Shown piece by piece: positions 9,079 through 18,130 of a stretch of DNA of 64,000 nucleotides. The position numbers and the translations under genes are program-made. Position 1 is the first letter of the stretch; each line of letters starts with the position of its first letter. The stretch is from CBDAPU01 sp965198875 (GTDB lineage Bacteria; Pseudomonadota; Gammaproteobacteria; Eutrophobiales; Eutrophobiaceae), in contig CBDAPU010000001.1 in NCBI GenBank assembly GCA_965198875.1, forward strand, positions 868,001-932,000. The letters run 5' to 3'. Below the pieces are notes generated by a model that did no database searches, was not told the DNA's origin, and saw only the letters and a program-made list of their open reading frames with translations.

Positions 9079-10595
9079 CGCCCCTTCCCCAGCAATTCGC
9101 TCACCTGCTGTCTGTCACTGAACGGATATCGAACACCGGCGATGTCCTGATACCTCTCATGGCCTTTACCGGCCACCAGCACCCAATCGCCCCTGCCGGC
9201 ATGGTTCATGGCCAGTGCAATGGCGTGCGCCCGACTTCTCTCTACCGTTATCTTCGTGGTGGCGCTTATGCCGGAGAGAATATCGTCTATGATCTGCTCG
9301 GCGGGTTCATCACGGGGGTTATCATCGGTCAGGATGATCCTGTCTGCGTATCGCTCGGCCAGTGCGCCCATGCGCCTGCGTTTTGCGCTATCCCGACTGC
9401 CGCCACAGCCGAAAACACAGATCAGTTGACCTTCACATATCTGCCTTAAACTCCCCAGTGCGTTTTCCAGTGCATCAGGGGTATGGGCATAATCAATGAC
9501 GATGGCCACCCCCTCATCGCTACCCAGGCGTTCCATGCGCCCCGGGACCGGGCTTACCTTTTGCACCGCTTCCATGACCTCATCCATGGAAAAATCCAAT
9601 GCGTATAAAACAGCAATAACCCCAAGCAGGTTATAGGCATTAAAACTGCCGAGCACTTGGGTATCAATCTTTGCGCCTCCCCACGGGCCACGTATTTGCA
9701 GAGATAGGCCTCCCTGCTTATTCGCCGATACCTTAGCGCTGATCAAAGGCAGGGGCTCACTTGGGCCTTTATGATCATCATGTGTTAGCCCATAGCTGAT
9801 CACATCGACCTTGCCGTCAAGTCGATTGATGATTTCCTGTCCGTAGGCATCGTCATAATTAACGACCGCCGTTTTTAATGAGTCAAAAGAAAATAATTTG
9901 CCTTTGGCGTCGGCGTAGGCCTGCATGGTCTTATGATAGTCAAGGTGATCCTGGCTAAGGTTGGTGAAGACGGCGATGTTAAAATCAACATCACTGACCC
10001 TGTGCTGGGCGAGGGCGTGGGATGATACCTCCATGAATACCGCATCCATCCCGTCCCGATGAAAATCAGCGAGCAGCTTATGTAACTGGATTGCATCCGG
10101 GGTGGTATTGACTTTCGATTCCAAGGCGGGGTATTTCCCATACCCTAACGTGCCAATGAGGCCGGCGGATCGGTTTTTAATGTCCGAGTAGAGCTCGGCC
10201 AACCAATAGGTGATTGAGGTTTTGCCGTTGGTGCCGGTGACGCCGATGAGGTTTAATTCCCTCGAGGGATAACCATAGAAACGGGCAGCTATTTTACCCA
10301 GTTTTTTATGTAGCTCCCGGATGGGAAAGATCGGTAACTGAGAAGGCGGCAGCACATCCATGAGCTCGGTATCGATCGCAATCGCCCTGGCGCCCGCATC
10401 CACGGCATGGCTCACATATCGCCCACCATCTGCATTCACCCCCTTGCAGGCCAGAAATAGATCGCCCGACCGGGTAAGGCGGCTATCTGCGCTAATGCCT
10501 TTTATCGACATATCATCATCAACCTGGCGTTCAATAAAATCCCCCAGCAGGGCTTTAACCGAGCGGGCGGAGTTGTTTTCAGTCAATGTCATCAT
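9075..10595 (-). CDS. murE: UDP-MurNAc-L-Ala-D-Glu--meso-DAP ligase
   Basis: Adds the third peptide residue. The motif DNPRDEP near residue 420 is the variant known to select meso-diaminopimelate over lysine, so the peptidoglycan should be the usual Gram-negative DAP type. Other signatures in the 506 residues are SADSR, TGTNGKTS (ATP), TTPDAIQLH, MEVSSHAL, NLSQDHLDYH, GSFNAYN and DYAHTPDALENAL. The ATG lies 3 bases after the ftsI stop; a second ATG directly follows it. Confidence 0.97.
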   Translation of the reverse strand: MMTLTENNSARSVKALLGDFIERQVDDDMSIKGISADSRLTRSGDLFLACKGVNADGGRYVSHAVDAGARAIAIDTELMDVLPPSQLPIFPIRELHKKLGKIAARFYGYPSRELNLIGVTGTNGKTSITYWLAELYSDIKNRSAGLIGTLGYGKYPALESKVNTTPDAIQLHKLLADFHRDGMDAVFMEVSSHALAQHRVSDVDFNIAVFTNLSQDHLDYHKTMQAYADAKGKLFSFDSLKTAVVNYDDAYGQEIINRLDGKVDVISYGLTHDDHKGPSEPLPLISAKVSANKQGGLSLQIRGPWGGAKIDTQVLGSFNAYNLLGVIAVLYALDFSMDEVMEAVQKVSPVPGRMERLGSDEGVAIVIDYAHTPDALENALGSLRQICEGQLICVFGCGGSRDSAKRRRMGALAERYADRIILTDDNPRDEPAEQIIDDILSGISATTKITVERSRAHAIALAMNHAGRGDWVLVAGKGHERYQDIAGVRYPFSDRQQVSELLGKGR

Positions 10596-10598
10596 GCA

Positions 10599-12329
10599 TC
10601 ACATCCCCGCCTCAATGTTATTGACCAGCCGTGTTCGCTGTTGAATGTTATGGAGATTATCCGGCGGGATATTGCGTATTCGCAATGCGCCTTCCATGAC
10701 CTTTGCAAATACTGGTGCGGCAACCTGGCCACCGAAATACTGACCCGACTGCGGTTCATCGATTAACACAATGAGCGCCAGCTCAGGTTTTGTGGCCGGG
10801 GCAAATCCGGCGAAAAGCGCAAGGTATCTATCCTCTGCATAGCCTTTTGCGGCCGTCTTATGTACAGTTCCGGTTTTGCCGGCGACATGATATTCATTGA
10901 TCGCCGCCAATGACCCGCTGCCACCGCTCTCTACTACCGAGACCATCATGTTGTTGATCTCATTGACCACCGGCTCGGGGATCACCCTCACGGCAAGCGT
11001 GGCGGGTGGCCTGGTGGTGAGTTTTTGAAACGTGATCGGATATAACAAACCACCCGATGCGAGCACGGAATAGGCCTGCCCCAGTTGCAGGGCGGTCACG
11101 GATATGCCATAACCATAGGAGACCGTCGCCAGCTCCAGCTCAGACCAGTCCCGGTAGTGATTTAACAGCCCGGTCGCCTCGCCCGGATAACCACTGGCAG
11201 TGGGGTTACCAAAACCAACATCATGATGCAGTCGCCAGAGTCGTTGCGGCCCCAGGGACATCGCCATTTTTGTTGTGCCCACATTGCTTGACTTTTTAAT
11301 AACATCGCTAACGCTCAGGTCGCCATAATTATTTATATCGCGAATGGTATGGCCGCCTATTTTCAGATAACCGGGTTGGGTTTTGATCACCGTCTGCGGT
11401 TTATACAGCCCGGAGATCAATGCCGCCGCAATGGTAAATGGCTTGATGGTTGAGCCGGGTTCAAACACATCCGTCAGCGCGCGGTTCCTGTAGTGATCGC
11501 TTTTAAGGTCGGCGCGATTGTTGGGATTAAACGAGGGTTGTACCGCCAACGCCAACACCTCTGCGGTATTGGCGTCAAGCAACAACACCACGCCGCTTTT
11601 CGCTTTGTGGTGGATGACCGCCGATTTTAATTCCCGGTAGGCAAGATATTGAAGCCGTTGATCGATACTCAGGGATAACGGTTTGCCCGGGTCTGCCGGG
11701 GTGATACTTTCTATATCTTTAACCACATGACCGAGCCTGTCTTTTAAGACCCTTTTTGCGCCCGGGACGCCTTGCAACCACTCATCATAGGCCAGCTCTA
11801 TACCTTCCTGGCCTTTATCATCCACGTTGGTAAAACCAATGAGATGTGAGGCCATCTCCCCTGCCGGGTAATAGCGTTTGTATTCCTTCTGAATATGGAT
11901 CCCCGGCATCTCCAGAGCCTTAATACGTTGTGCCAACTTCGGCTCAACCTGCCTTTTCAAATAAACAAACTCCCTGTGCTTTCTATCCACTAAATGCTGG
12001 TATAACGCTTCTTTCGACATACCCAGCATCCTCGCTAATGCACCGATGTCTTTTGCCTCACCCAACACCTTCCCGGGGACAGCCCATATTGACGCCACCG
12101 GCGTGCTTATCGCCAACGGTTCGTTATTTCTGTCGGTGATCATGCCGCGATGGGCCGGTATGGCGATCACCCGTACTGATCTTGCATCGCCATGATGTAT
12201 CAAAAAGTCCTTATTTAAGATCTGCAGGTAAAACACTCTCCACACAATCAACATGGCGGCGATACCAAAGCATGCTATCAAGCACCATCTGCGCCCTGTG
12301 TAGGGGAGTTGATCCATCTCCTTATTCAT
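10599..12329 (-). CDS. ftsI: septal transpeptidase FtsI (PBP3)
   Basis: Class B penicillin-binding protein that crosslinks septal peptidoglycan with FtsW. One N-terminal membrane anchor (about residues 15-37), a non-catalytic pedestal domain, then the transpeptidase: nucleophile motif STIK (293-296), SSN (347-349) and KTG (485-487), all intact. 576 residues, the usual family length. Its start overlaps the ftsL stop by 4 bases. Confidence 0.97.
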   Translation of the reverse strand: MNKEMDQLPYTGRRWCLIACFGIAAMLIVWRVFYLQILNKDFLIHHGDARSVRVIAIPAHRGMITDRNNEPLAISTPVASIWAVPGKVLGEAKDIGALARMLGMSKEALYQHLVDRKHREFVYLKRQVEPKLAQRIKALEMPGIHIQKEYKRYYPAGEMASHLIGFTNVDDKGQEGIELAYDEWLQGVPGAKRVLKDRLGHVVKDIESITPADPGKPLSLSIDQRLQYLAYRELKSAVIHHKAKSGVVLLLDANTAEVLALAVQPSFNPNNRADLKSDHYRNRALTDVFEPGSTIKPFTIAAALISGLYKPQTVIKTQPGYLKIGGHTIRDINNYGDLSVSDVIKKSSNVGTTKMAMSLGPQRLWRLHHDVGFGNPTASGYPGEATGLLNHYRDWSELELATVSYGYGISVTALQLGQAYSVLASGGLLYPITFQKLTTRPPATLAVRVIPEPVVNEINNMMVSVVESGGSGSLAAINEYHVAGKTGTVHKTAAKGYAEDRYLALFAGFAPATKPELALIVLIDEPQSGQYFGGQVAAPVFAKVMEGALRIRNIPPDNLHNIQQRTRLVNNIEAGM

Positions 12330-12589
12330 CTCATCAAATAAAACAGGGAACCTTTATCGGCTTTTCGCATGTGAAGTTTGTCTTTGGCGAAGGACTCAAT
12401 TCTGTCATCGACGGCCCAGGTGCTTTGTTCAAGCTGTAGTTTTCCCCATTCTTCATTTAATGTATCCCGCTTTCTCTCCAGCGCCTGTATTTCCATGAAT
12501 ACCTTTCGGGATGTGTGCTGAACGGCTACCACATGGATGGCCGACATCAACACCAAAATGAGCAAAACCCCGTTGCACAACCTGTTCAT
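12326..12589 (-). CDS. ftsL: cell division protein FtsL
   Basis: Small bitopic divisome protein that forms a complex with FtsB and FtsQ and activates FtsWI. 87 residues: a hydrophobic segment at about 5-22 followed by a periplasmic heptad-like coiled coil (HTSRKVFMEIQALERKRD onward). Sequence conservation in this family is poor, so the call rests on size, topology and its place between rsmH and ftsI with 4-base overlaps on both sides. Confidence 0.93.
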   Translation of the reverse strand: MNRLCNGVLLILVLMSAIHVVAVQHTSRKVFMEIQALERKRDTLNEEWGKLQLEQSTWAVDDRIESFAKDKLHMRKADKGSLFYLMR

Positions 12590-13521
12590 TCGGGTAGTTT
12601 CTCCGCCACTCTGAGCACCGCACTTCGACTTCGGGGATTATCGTCAATCTCATTTTCTCCCGGCTTTATCGCCCTGCCGATAGCCCTTAAAACCGGTTTG
12701 ATCGCCTGCTGTGATATGGGTAAGTACTCAGGATAGGGATCCGGGTTCGCCTGCTCCCTGATGAAACGCTTGACTATTCTGTCTTCCAGGGAGTGGAAGC
12801 TGATCACCGCTAATCTGCCCCCTGCCGTTAGGAGTTCTATAACCTGGGATAAGGCCTCCCTTAACTCAACGAGTTCATCATTTATGTGAATGCGAATCGC
12901 CTGAAACGTCCTGGTGGCCGGATGCTTGTTTCTCTCCCTTGTCGGAACACAGCGCCTGATCAGATCCGCTAATTGTTGCGTGCGCTCAACAGGGGTGTTG
13001 ATCCGTGTCGCAACAATCGCCTTGGCGATGCGTCTGGCGTATCGCTCTTCCCCCAGTGTACGCAATACCTCCATCATCTCGCCCTCGTCCGCCTGGTTGA
13101 TCCACTCCGCCGCCGTCATGCCCTGCTCGGTATTCATCCTCATATCGAGCGGGCCGTTTTTGTTAAAACTGAAACCGCGCAAGGGATCATCGAGCTGCGG
13201 TGAGGAGACGCCGAGGTCAAAGAAGACGCCATCGACCTTGCCGGATAAGTTTCGCTTAACAAGCCGGCGCCCCACTTCTCTGAAAGAGCCATGAAAAAAG
13301 CTACAGCGGTCATCCCCGGCAAATGCTGTTTCTGCGAGTTTGCGGGCCTCAGGATCTTTATCAATGGCGCACAGGCGCCCCAGGTCATTGAGCTGTTGCA
13401 AAATCGCCTGACTATGACCGCCACGTCCGAAGGTGCAATCCACATAACAGCCATCCGGTCGTATTTTGAGCGCATTTAACACCTCATTTAGCAGTACCGG
13501 CCTGTGTCCGTATTCCTTCAA
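12586..13521 (-). CDS. rsmH: 16S rRNA (cytosine-1402-N4)-methyltransferase
   Basis: SAM-dependent enzyme that methylates N4 of C1402 in the ribosomal P site; RsmI at 14919-15779 adds the 2'-O-methyl on the same nucleotide. 311 residues with HRPVLLNEVL, the SAM motif DCTFGRGGHS, FFDLGVSSPQLD, GPLDMRMN, FQAIRIHINDEL and ISFHSLEDRIVKRF. The start that matches the family N-terminus is a TTG at 13521; no in-frame ATG or GTG lies between it and the mraZ stop. Overlaps ftsL by 4 bases. Confidence 0.95.
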   Translation of the reverse strand: MKEYGHRPVLLNEVLNALKIRPDGCYVDCTFGRGGHSQAILQQLNDLGRLCAIDKDPEARKLAETAFAGDDRCSFFHGSFREVGRRLVKRNLSGKVDGVFFDLGVSSPQLDDPLRGFSFNKNGPLDMRMNTEQGMTAAEWINQADEGEMMEVLRTLGEERYARRIAKAIVATRINTPVERTQQLADLIRRCVPTRERNKHPATRTFQAIRIHINDELVELREALSQVIELLTAGGRLAVISFHSLEDRIVKRFIREQANPDPYPEYLPISQQAIKPVLRAIGRAIKPGENEIDDNPRSRSAVLRVAEKLPE

Positions 13522-13554
13522 CTGCTTTACAGGATGGACGCAGACAAACCGGGC

Positions 13555-14013
13555 TCACAATGACAACGATTTCAACGCCTCTGATGGCTCGCTTTTATCT
13601 TCGCCCACCAACTCCAGCCAACCGTCACGCTGTGTTTCCCAATGGGATTTATTCCATATTTCAAACTTGTTGCCTTGCCCCAAAATGACGGCCTGCCTTT
13701 TCAACTGGGCATAATCACGTAATTCAGACGGGATCAGGACCCGCCCCTGTGCATCCAGCTGACAATCCGTGGCATACCCCCGCATCATCTGTTTTGTGCG
13801 ACGGCCCTGTTTATCAAAATCCGACAGGGCGGCCAGTTTGGTTTCTATCAATTCCCATTCCGGTAAGGGGTATAACCAGATGGAGCGATCCAGTGGATTG
13901 AGTGTCTGCACCAGAGAACCTGCGGTCATACCCATCAAGCGCTCGCGAAAACGACTGGGTATGGCAAGGCGCCCCTTGCCATCGATACTGATTGCACTAA
14001 AACCTCGAAACAC
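13555..14013 (-). CDS. mraZ: transcriptional regulator MraZ
   Basis: First gene of the dcw operon. MraZ is a ring-forming AbrB-fold DNA-binding protein that controls its own operon. 152 residues with two repeats of the fold (FRGFSAISIDGKGRLAIPSR near the N-terminus and DAQGRVLIPSELR near residue 90). Starts with GTG, preceded by GGGAG 8 bases upstream. Direct repeats fitting its operator lie 28-52 bases upstream. Confidence 0.97.
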   Translation of the reverse strand: MFRGFSAISIDGKGRLAIPSRFRERLMGMTAGSLVQTLNPLDRSIWLYPLPEWELIETKLAALSDFDKQGRRTKQMMRGYATDCQLDAQGRVLIPSELRDYAQLKRQAVILGQGNKFEIWNKSHWETQRDGWLELVGEDKSEPSEALKSLSL

Positions 14014-14040
14014 TCAAGAACTCCCGTTTTATTGAGGAAA

Positions 14041-14065
14041 ACCACGATACCCCACTTTTCCCCAC
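14041..14065 (-). promoter_or_regulatory. MraZ operator (three GTGG direct repeats)
   Basis: Read on the minus strand there are three direct repeats spaced exactly 10 bases apart: GTGGGGAAAA, GTGGGGTATC, GTGGTTTTCC. MraZ is known to bind short TGGG-type direct repeats one helical turn apart just upstream of mraZ. The repeats sit between the predicted -10 box and the start codon, so binding should block initiation. The third repeat is degenerate (GTGG instead of GTGGGG). Confidence 0.8.
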
Positions 14066-14073
14066 TCTTGTGA

Positions 14074-14103
14074 ACTATAGAAACCTGGAAACGATTGTGT
14101 CAA
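14074..14103 (-). promoter_or_regulatory. sigma70 promoter of the dcw operon
   Basis: A perfect TTGACA -35 (14098-14103, minus strand) and a TATAGT -10 (14074-14079) are separated by 18 bases. Transcription would start near 14067, immediately before the MraZ repeats. It is the strongest-looking promoter recognised in the window and fits the single long mraZ-ddl transcript. Confidence 0.75.
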
Positions 14104-14378
14104 GCGGATCTTGCCGTTTTCCGACAAAAATCTGCGTGTTTTACAACTACTTAGAGGACAAAGGTTAGAAAAGAATGGGGAATAGGGCAGGCATATCAGA
14201 GAGAAGTCTTTTTATATCATGAAGTTGTAGGGCTTTGTTAATCAAATACCGTAGAAATGGACGGATATTGAAGGTTGATCCCCGGGATAACGACTCGACC
14301 AGGGGAATGTGTAGCTCACCGCCCCCTGAAGCGCCCATTCACTTTCCATGTCATGGATGAGAAGGTTTATATGATAAA
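14104..14378. other. intergenic region between rnpB and the mraZ promoter
   Basis: 275 bases without a coding frame that I can support. Going down the minus strand from rnpB, the P1 helix is followed by CTTTTATC, which may help termination. Further on, 14281-14340 is GC-rich and probably folds (GGGGCGG..., CCCCTGG...CCCGGGG) but matches no RNA family I recognise. Confidence 0.5.
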
Positions 14379-14818
14379 AGGAGTTGGCCTGTAAGCCGGG
14401 TTCTGTTAAGGACAATCATTCATCTAGGATATACGTCACCGTATACCTCAAGCAGCCTACCCGGGGGCAATGCGGGCCGCATTATCGCCCCTCTATTTGG
14501 CCTTGCTCCGGGTGGGGTTTGCCTTGCCATGGCTGTTGCCAACCATGCGGTGCGCTCTTACCGCACCATTTCACCCTTACCTCTTAACGAGGCGGTATCT
14601 TCTCTGTTGCACTGTCCGTCGGTTCACACCGCCCAGGCATTACCTGGCACCCTGCCCCATGGAGCCCGGACTTTCCTCCATCAAAACCAGGGTTTGTATT
14701 AACTTCCTCCCAACCTTTATACAGGCTCGCAACGGGCCAACATCATCGGGCCTTCTCAACAACACGCTCAAAATTAACACAAACCCTGATTTTAACAGCG
14801 ATTGTCTGGCCAACTCCC
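14379..14818 (-). ncRNA. rnpB: RNase P RNA (type A) with extended P3
   Basis: Catalytic RNA that removes tRNA 5' leaders. On the minus strand the conserved core reads GGAGGAAAGTCCGGGCTCC, GGGCAGGGTGCCAGGTAA, CAGTGCAACAGAGA, GGTAAGGGTGAAATGGTGCG, GGAGCAAGGCCAAATAGAGG, CCCGGGTAGGCTGCTTGAG and GATGAATGATTGTCC...ACAGAACCCGGCTTA, closely matching E. coli. The ends are set by P1: 5' GGGAGTTGGCC pairs with 3' GGCCAACTCC, and the 5' end continues CAGACAATCGC as in E. coli. The length is about 440 nt against 377 in E. coli. The excess lies in P3, where 14682-14705 and 14771-14794 form a 24-bp helix capped by 65 nt. Ends may be off by a few bases. Confidence 0.97.
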
Positions 14819-14824
14819 GATGTT

Positions 14825-14853
14825 ACGTTAGCGCTAAAAAGCGGATCTTACAA
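14825..14853 (-). promoter_or_regulatory. candidate rnpB promoter
   Basis: Minus-strand TTGTAA (14848-14853) and TAACGT (14825-14830) are separated by 17 bases, and the -10 ends 6 bases before the predicted mature 5' end. Box matches are modest (4/6 and 3/6), so the spacing and position carry the call. Confidence 0.45.
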
Positions 14854-14918
14854 GTCCATGTTTAGGAAGGTGGCTTTGAATAATTCAGCTTAAAACCGGT
14901 TGAGATCTCAAACACCCG

Positions 14919-15779
14919 TCACTTTTTATCAGCGGAGATCCCCTGCTGTATATCGAGAGCAAGATCATAGATCGCATTTTTATTCCTACCTGATAATTCG
15001 CTGGCTATCTGGACGCTTTGCTTGAGCGTTAATGATTTCAATAAAGTCTTCAATATGAACCCTAAATCGGGGCTGGTTGATCGCTTATCTTTGCCGGCGG
15101 AGATAATCACGACGAACTCCCCTCGGGCCTGCTCATCATTCGCATTCATCCAGTCGATCAGGTCGGATAGTCTCCCGCTCTTTATGGTTTCGAATTTTTT
15201 CGTCAGCTCCCGTGCTATGCAGGCATGGCGTTGTCCCCCCAGAATGGCGGCGGCATCATCCAGAAACGATTGAATCCTGTGGGGCGACTCATAAAATATC
15301 ATCGTTCTGCCCTCATCCATCAGAGCATTTAAGCGCTTGCGTCTGGCGAGCGGCTTCTCCGGCAGGAAACCTTCAAATGTGAATGGATGGGATGGGAGCC
15401 CCGAGGCTGACAGGGCGGCGATCAAGGCGCACGGGCCTGGTACCGGGCTAACCGGGATCATCTCCCTGTGGGCTTGTCTCACCAGCTTAAATCCCGGGTC
15501 GCTGATCAGCGGGGTGCCGGCGTCACAAATCAAAGCCACATTAAGTCCCAGGCCGAGTTGGCCAATGATGTGCGGTGTTTTTCTATCTTCATTATGTTCA
15601 TGGCAGGAAATCAAAGGCGTCTTAATAGCCAGTTTATTTAACAGCTTGCGGCTATGACGGGTGTCTTCGGCCAGGATCACATCAACCGAGGATAATATGG
15701 TTATCGAGCGGGCGCTGACGTCATCCAGATTGCCTATGGGTGTTGCGACAATGTATAACGTGCCCGGCCGGGTCGTCAC
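14919..15779 (-). CDS. rsmI: 16S rRNA (cytidine-1402-2'-O)-methyltransferase
   Basis: SAM-dependent tetrapyrrole-methylase-fold enzyme that 2'-O-methylates C1402 of 16S rRNA, the partner modification of RsmH. 286 residues with GTLYIVATPIGNLDD, AEDTRHSRKLL, SCHEHNE, ALICDAGTPLISDPG, PVPGPCALIAALSASGL, FEGFLPEK and YESPHRI. Starts with GTG, preceded by GGAG 7 bases upstream. Divergent from lpoA, as in many gammaproteobacteria. Confidence 0.96.
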   Translation of the reverse strand: MTTRPGTLYIVATPIGNLDDVSARSITILSSVDVILAEDTRHSRKLLNKLAIKTPLISCHEHNEDRKTPHIIGQLGLGLNVALICDAGTPLISDPGFKLVRQAHREMIPVSPVPGPCALIAALSASGLPSHPFTFEGFLPEKPLARRKRLNALMDEGRTMIFYESPHRIQSFLDDAAAILGGQRHACIARELTKKFETIKSGRLSDLIDWMNANDEQARGEFVVIISAGKDKRSTSPDLGFILKTLLKSLTLKQSVQIASELSGRNKNAIYDLALDIQQGISADKK

Positions 15780-15869
15780 AACACACTCCGGTGAATGAAG
15801 CGGATCATATTGGCGTTTGCAAAAGTATTGATCTCATCAAAAGCCCGGATAAGGTATACAATAGCGGTG

Positions 15870-17726
15870 ATGAAGCACACCATCATATCATTATTGATCA
15901 TACTCCTATTACCGGCATGTGCCCCGAAGGTGCAAAGACCATCTGTATTGGGGGAGTCAGAGGCTAACGCCCAACGGTTGTTCAATGAAGGGCAATATCA
16001 AGCGGCCCTTGAAGAGTATGCCCGTCTTGCAAAGGCATATCGGGATAAATCGGTTTTTTATCGCTTAAAGGTAGCGGAGATCCTGATCCTGACGGGGCGA
16101 CTGAACGAGGCCGATCCCTTGCTGCAATCTATCAGGCCGAAAGCAGACAGCAGCCATGATGTTGCACTGAGGATTATTTTAAGCGCCAGGCTGGCGCTGA
16201 AGAGGGGTAATCTTGAGCAGGCAGCTTCTATTTTAGCGGAGCACTTACCCGAGGCGACGCCCGCATACATTCATGCCCAACGCCATGAGATCAGCGCGCT
16301 GATCCATGCACGAGAGATGCGTTTTATCGACGAGGTGAAAGAGCGGCTCAAACTCAATGAGTATTTGAACGACCACAGGCGTATTGAAAATAACTCGCTC
16401 AAGATCTGGGAGAGCTTAAGTAAAATCGATGCGGCCACCCTTGATAAGTCCCGTTTGACTGGCCATAGGGCGCTATCGAGCTGGATAGAGCTGGCCATCA
16501 TCAATCGCACACTCATCACAAAACCAACGGTGCTAAGACGTTCATTACGATCATGGCAAGATGAGTATCCTTCACATCCCGCCAATTTCTCTATCACCAG
16601 GCAGATGCTGATCAGTAGCCAGAGATACCACCTGCAACCCGAGCAAATCGCACTGTTGTTACCCTTTCAGGGCGGCTATGCAAAAGCGTCCGTCGCCATC
16701 AGAGATGGTTTTCTCGCCGCCTGGTACCAATCAGATGCACATAAACCCCGGATCAAGCTCTACGATACCCACTCCCTTGACATTGAACAGCTATATTTTA
16801 AGGCTCTCGATGAGGGTGCGGATCTTGTCGTTGGGCCCCTGCAAAAGGCCGCCATTAAAAAACTCACCACATCAACCAAACTGCCGGTGACAACCCTGGC
16901 CTTAAACTCGCTTCAGTCCCACCCGGATCACCCGACCATCAACAAAGAGGCTGGCCTTCCAGATTTAATCCAGTTCGGGCTGGCGCCGGAAGATGAAGCA
17001 CGACAGATAGCAAAGAGGGCTTTTTTTGACGGGCATAATAAAGCCCTGATCATTATCCCGAATAATGAATGGGGGGAGCGCTTGTACACTGCGTTCGCCG
17101 AGGTATGGCTGATGTTGGGAGGCAGGATGTTGGAGCGCATTGATTACGACCCGCAAAGCCAGGATTATGCAAACCCGGTCAAGCAATTACTCAATGTTGA
17201 TCGCAGTGAATACCGGGCCAGATTGCTACGGCAAAAACTGAACAGGAAGCTCAAAAGCGAGTCACGCCTGAGACAGGATGCGGATCTCATCGTCATGGTT
17301 GCCGCCCCCTCATCAGCCCGGCAGATCGTTCCTCAGCTTCGATTCCATAAAGCTGAAAATATACCGGTCTACGCCACCTCTCATGTTTTTACGGGCAACA
17401 TCAACCAGCAAGCCGATGCGGACATGGATGGCGTCATGTTTGTCGATATTCCCTGGATCTGGCATGAGGGTGGGCAGGCCACTGCAATACAATCCATCGT
17501 TGATGATAATTTCCCGGCTACTCAATCAGCCTATCGGCGTCTATACGCATTGGGGGTTGATGCGTTTAATCTCATCCCGCATCTCTCACGTTTACCGGGC
17601 GATGAGAATGCGCGCTTTTCAGGTGAGACCGGCCAGTTGCGTATTTCCAGAGAAGGTGTCATCAGTAGAACATTGCTCTGGGGGAAGATGATGAACGGAA
17701 AACCGGTACTACTCAAGACCCCCTGA
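15870..17726 (+). CDS. lpoA: outer-membrane lipoprotein LpoA, activator of PBP1A
   Basis: Lipoprotein that reaches from the outer membrane to the peptidoglycan synthase PBP1A. With the ATG at 15870 the product has 618 residues: a lipoprotein signal ending LLLPAC (lipobox, Cys about 17), an N-terminal TPR-like helical half (QYQAALEEYARL, NLEQAASILAE), and a C-terminal periplasmic-binding-protein-like half beginning IALLLPFQGGYAKASVAI. An upstream in-frame ATG at 15795 would add 25 residues before the signal peptide and is less likely. No strong ribosome site precedes the chosen start. First gene of lpoA-yraN-diaA-dolP. Confidence 0.93.
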   Translation: MKHTIISLLIILLLPACAPKVQRPSVLGESEANAQRLFNEGQYQAALEEYARLAKAYRDKSVFYRLKVAEILILTGRLNEADPLLQSIRPKADSSHDVALRIILSARLALKRGNLEQAASILAEHLPEATPAYIHAQRHEISALIHAREMRFIDEVKERLKLNEYLNDHRRIENNSLKIWESLSKIDAATLDKSRLTGHRALSSWIELAIINRTLITKPTVLRRSLRSWQDEYPSHPANFSITRQMLISSQRYHLQPEQIALLLPFQGGYAKASVAIRDGFLAAWYQSDAHKPRIKLYDTHSLDIEQLYFKALDEGADLVVGPLQKAAIKKLTTSTKLPVTTLALNSLQSHPDHPTINKEAGLPDLIQFGLAPEDEARQIAKRAFFDGHNKALIIIPNNEWGERLYTAFAEVWLMLGGRMLERIDYDPQSQDYANPVKQLLNVDRSEYRARLLRQKLNRKLKSESRLRQDADLIVMVAAPSSARQIVPQLRFHKAENIPVYATSHVFTGNINQQADADMDGVMFVDIPWIWHEGGQATAIQSIVDDNFPATQSAYRRLYALGVDAFNLIPHLSRLPGDENARFSGETGQLRISREGVISRTLLWGKMMNGKPVLLKTP

Positions 17727-17728
17727 TA

Positions 17729-18100
17729 ATGGTAAAAAATCATTCATCTACAGATGCAGGGCGCCTTGCCGAGCGCCGTGCCCTTGAGTTTCTGGAAAAT
17801 AAAAACCTGCGTTTGCTTGGGAGGAATTATCGCTCCGCCCATGGGGAAATTGATCTGATCATGCAGGATAAAGAGACGATTGTTTTTATAGAAGTGCGAT
17901 CAAGAAAAAATACCACCTTTTTAGATCCGCTTGAAAGCATTGATCAGAGAAAAATACATAAAATCATCAAAACCAGTGAGCGTTATATTCAAAACAGACA
18001 CATCAAAGCGCAAGCGCAATTTCGCTTTGATGTGATCACCCTGACCGGGGAAGATAACGATATGGAAATTGACTGGATCAAAGGTGCATTTGAGGCATAA
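17729..18100 (+). CDS. yraN: UPF0102 family protein YraN
   Basis: 123 residues of the UPF0102 family, which has a restriction-endonuclease-like fold. The nuclease-type signature is visible: GEIDLIM with the Asp, then FIEVRSR with the Glu in the ExK/R position, and LRLLGRNYRSAHG before it. Biological role is not established. It starts 2 bases after lpoA, in the same order as E. coli and Pseudomonas. Confidence 0.92.
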   Translation: MVKNHSSTDAGRLAERRALEFLENKNLRLLGRNYRSAHGEIDLIMQDKETIVFIEVRSRKNTTFLDPLESIDQRKIHKIIKTSERYIQNRHIKAQAQFRFDVITLTGEDNDMEIDWIKGAFEA

Positions 18101-18130
18101 TAGCGCCTCTTGTCCTCTGTTTTCCCGGCA

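Noticed and set aside
14281..14340. tRNA or other structured RNA upstream of mraZ
   Set aside because: GC-rich paired segments are present, but there is no T-arm consensus, acceptor pairing or anticodon arm that fits a tRNA, and it matches no family I know.
15795..15869. Longer LpoA starting at the upstream ATG
   Set aside because: It would place 25 residues ahead of a well-formed lipoprotein signal peptide, which would impair lipobox recognition.
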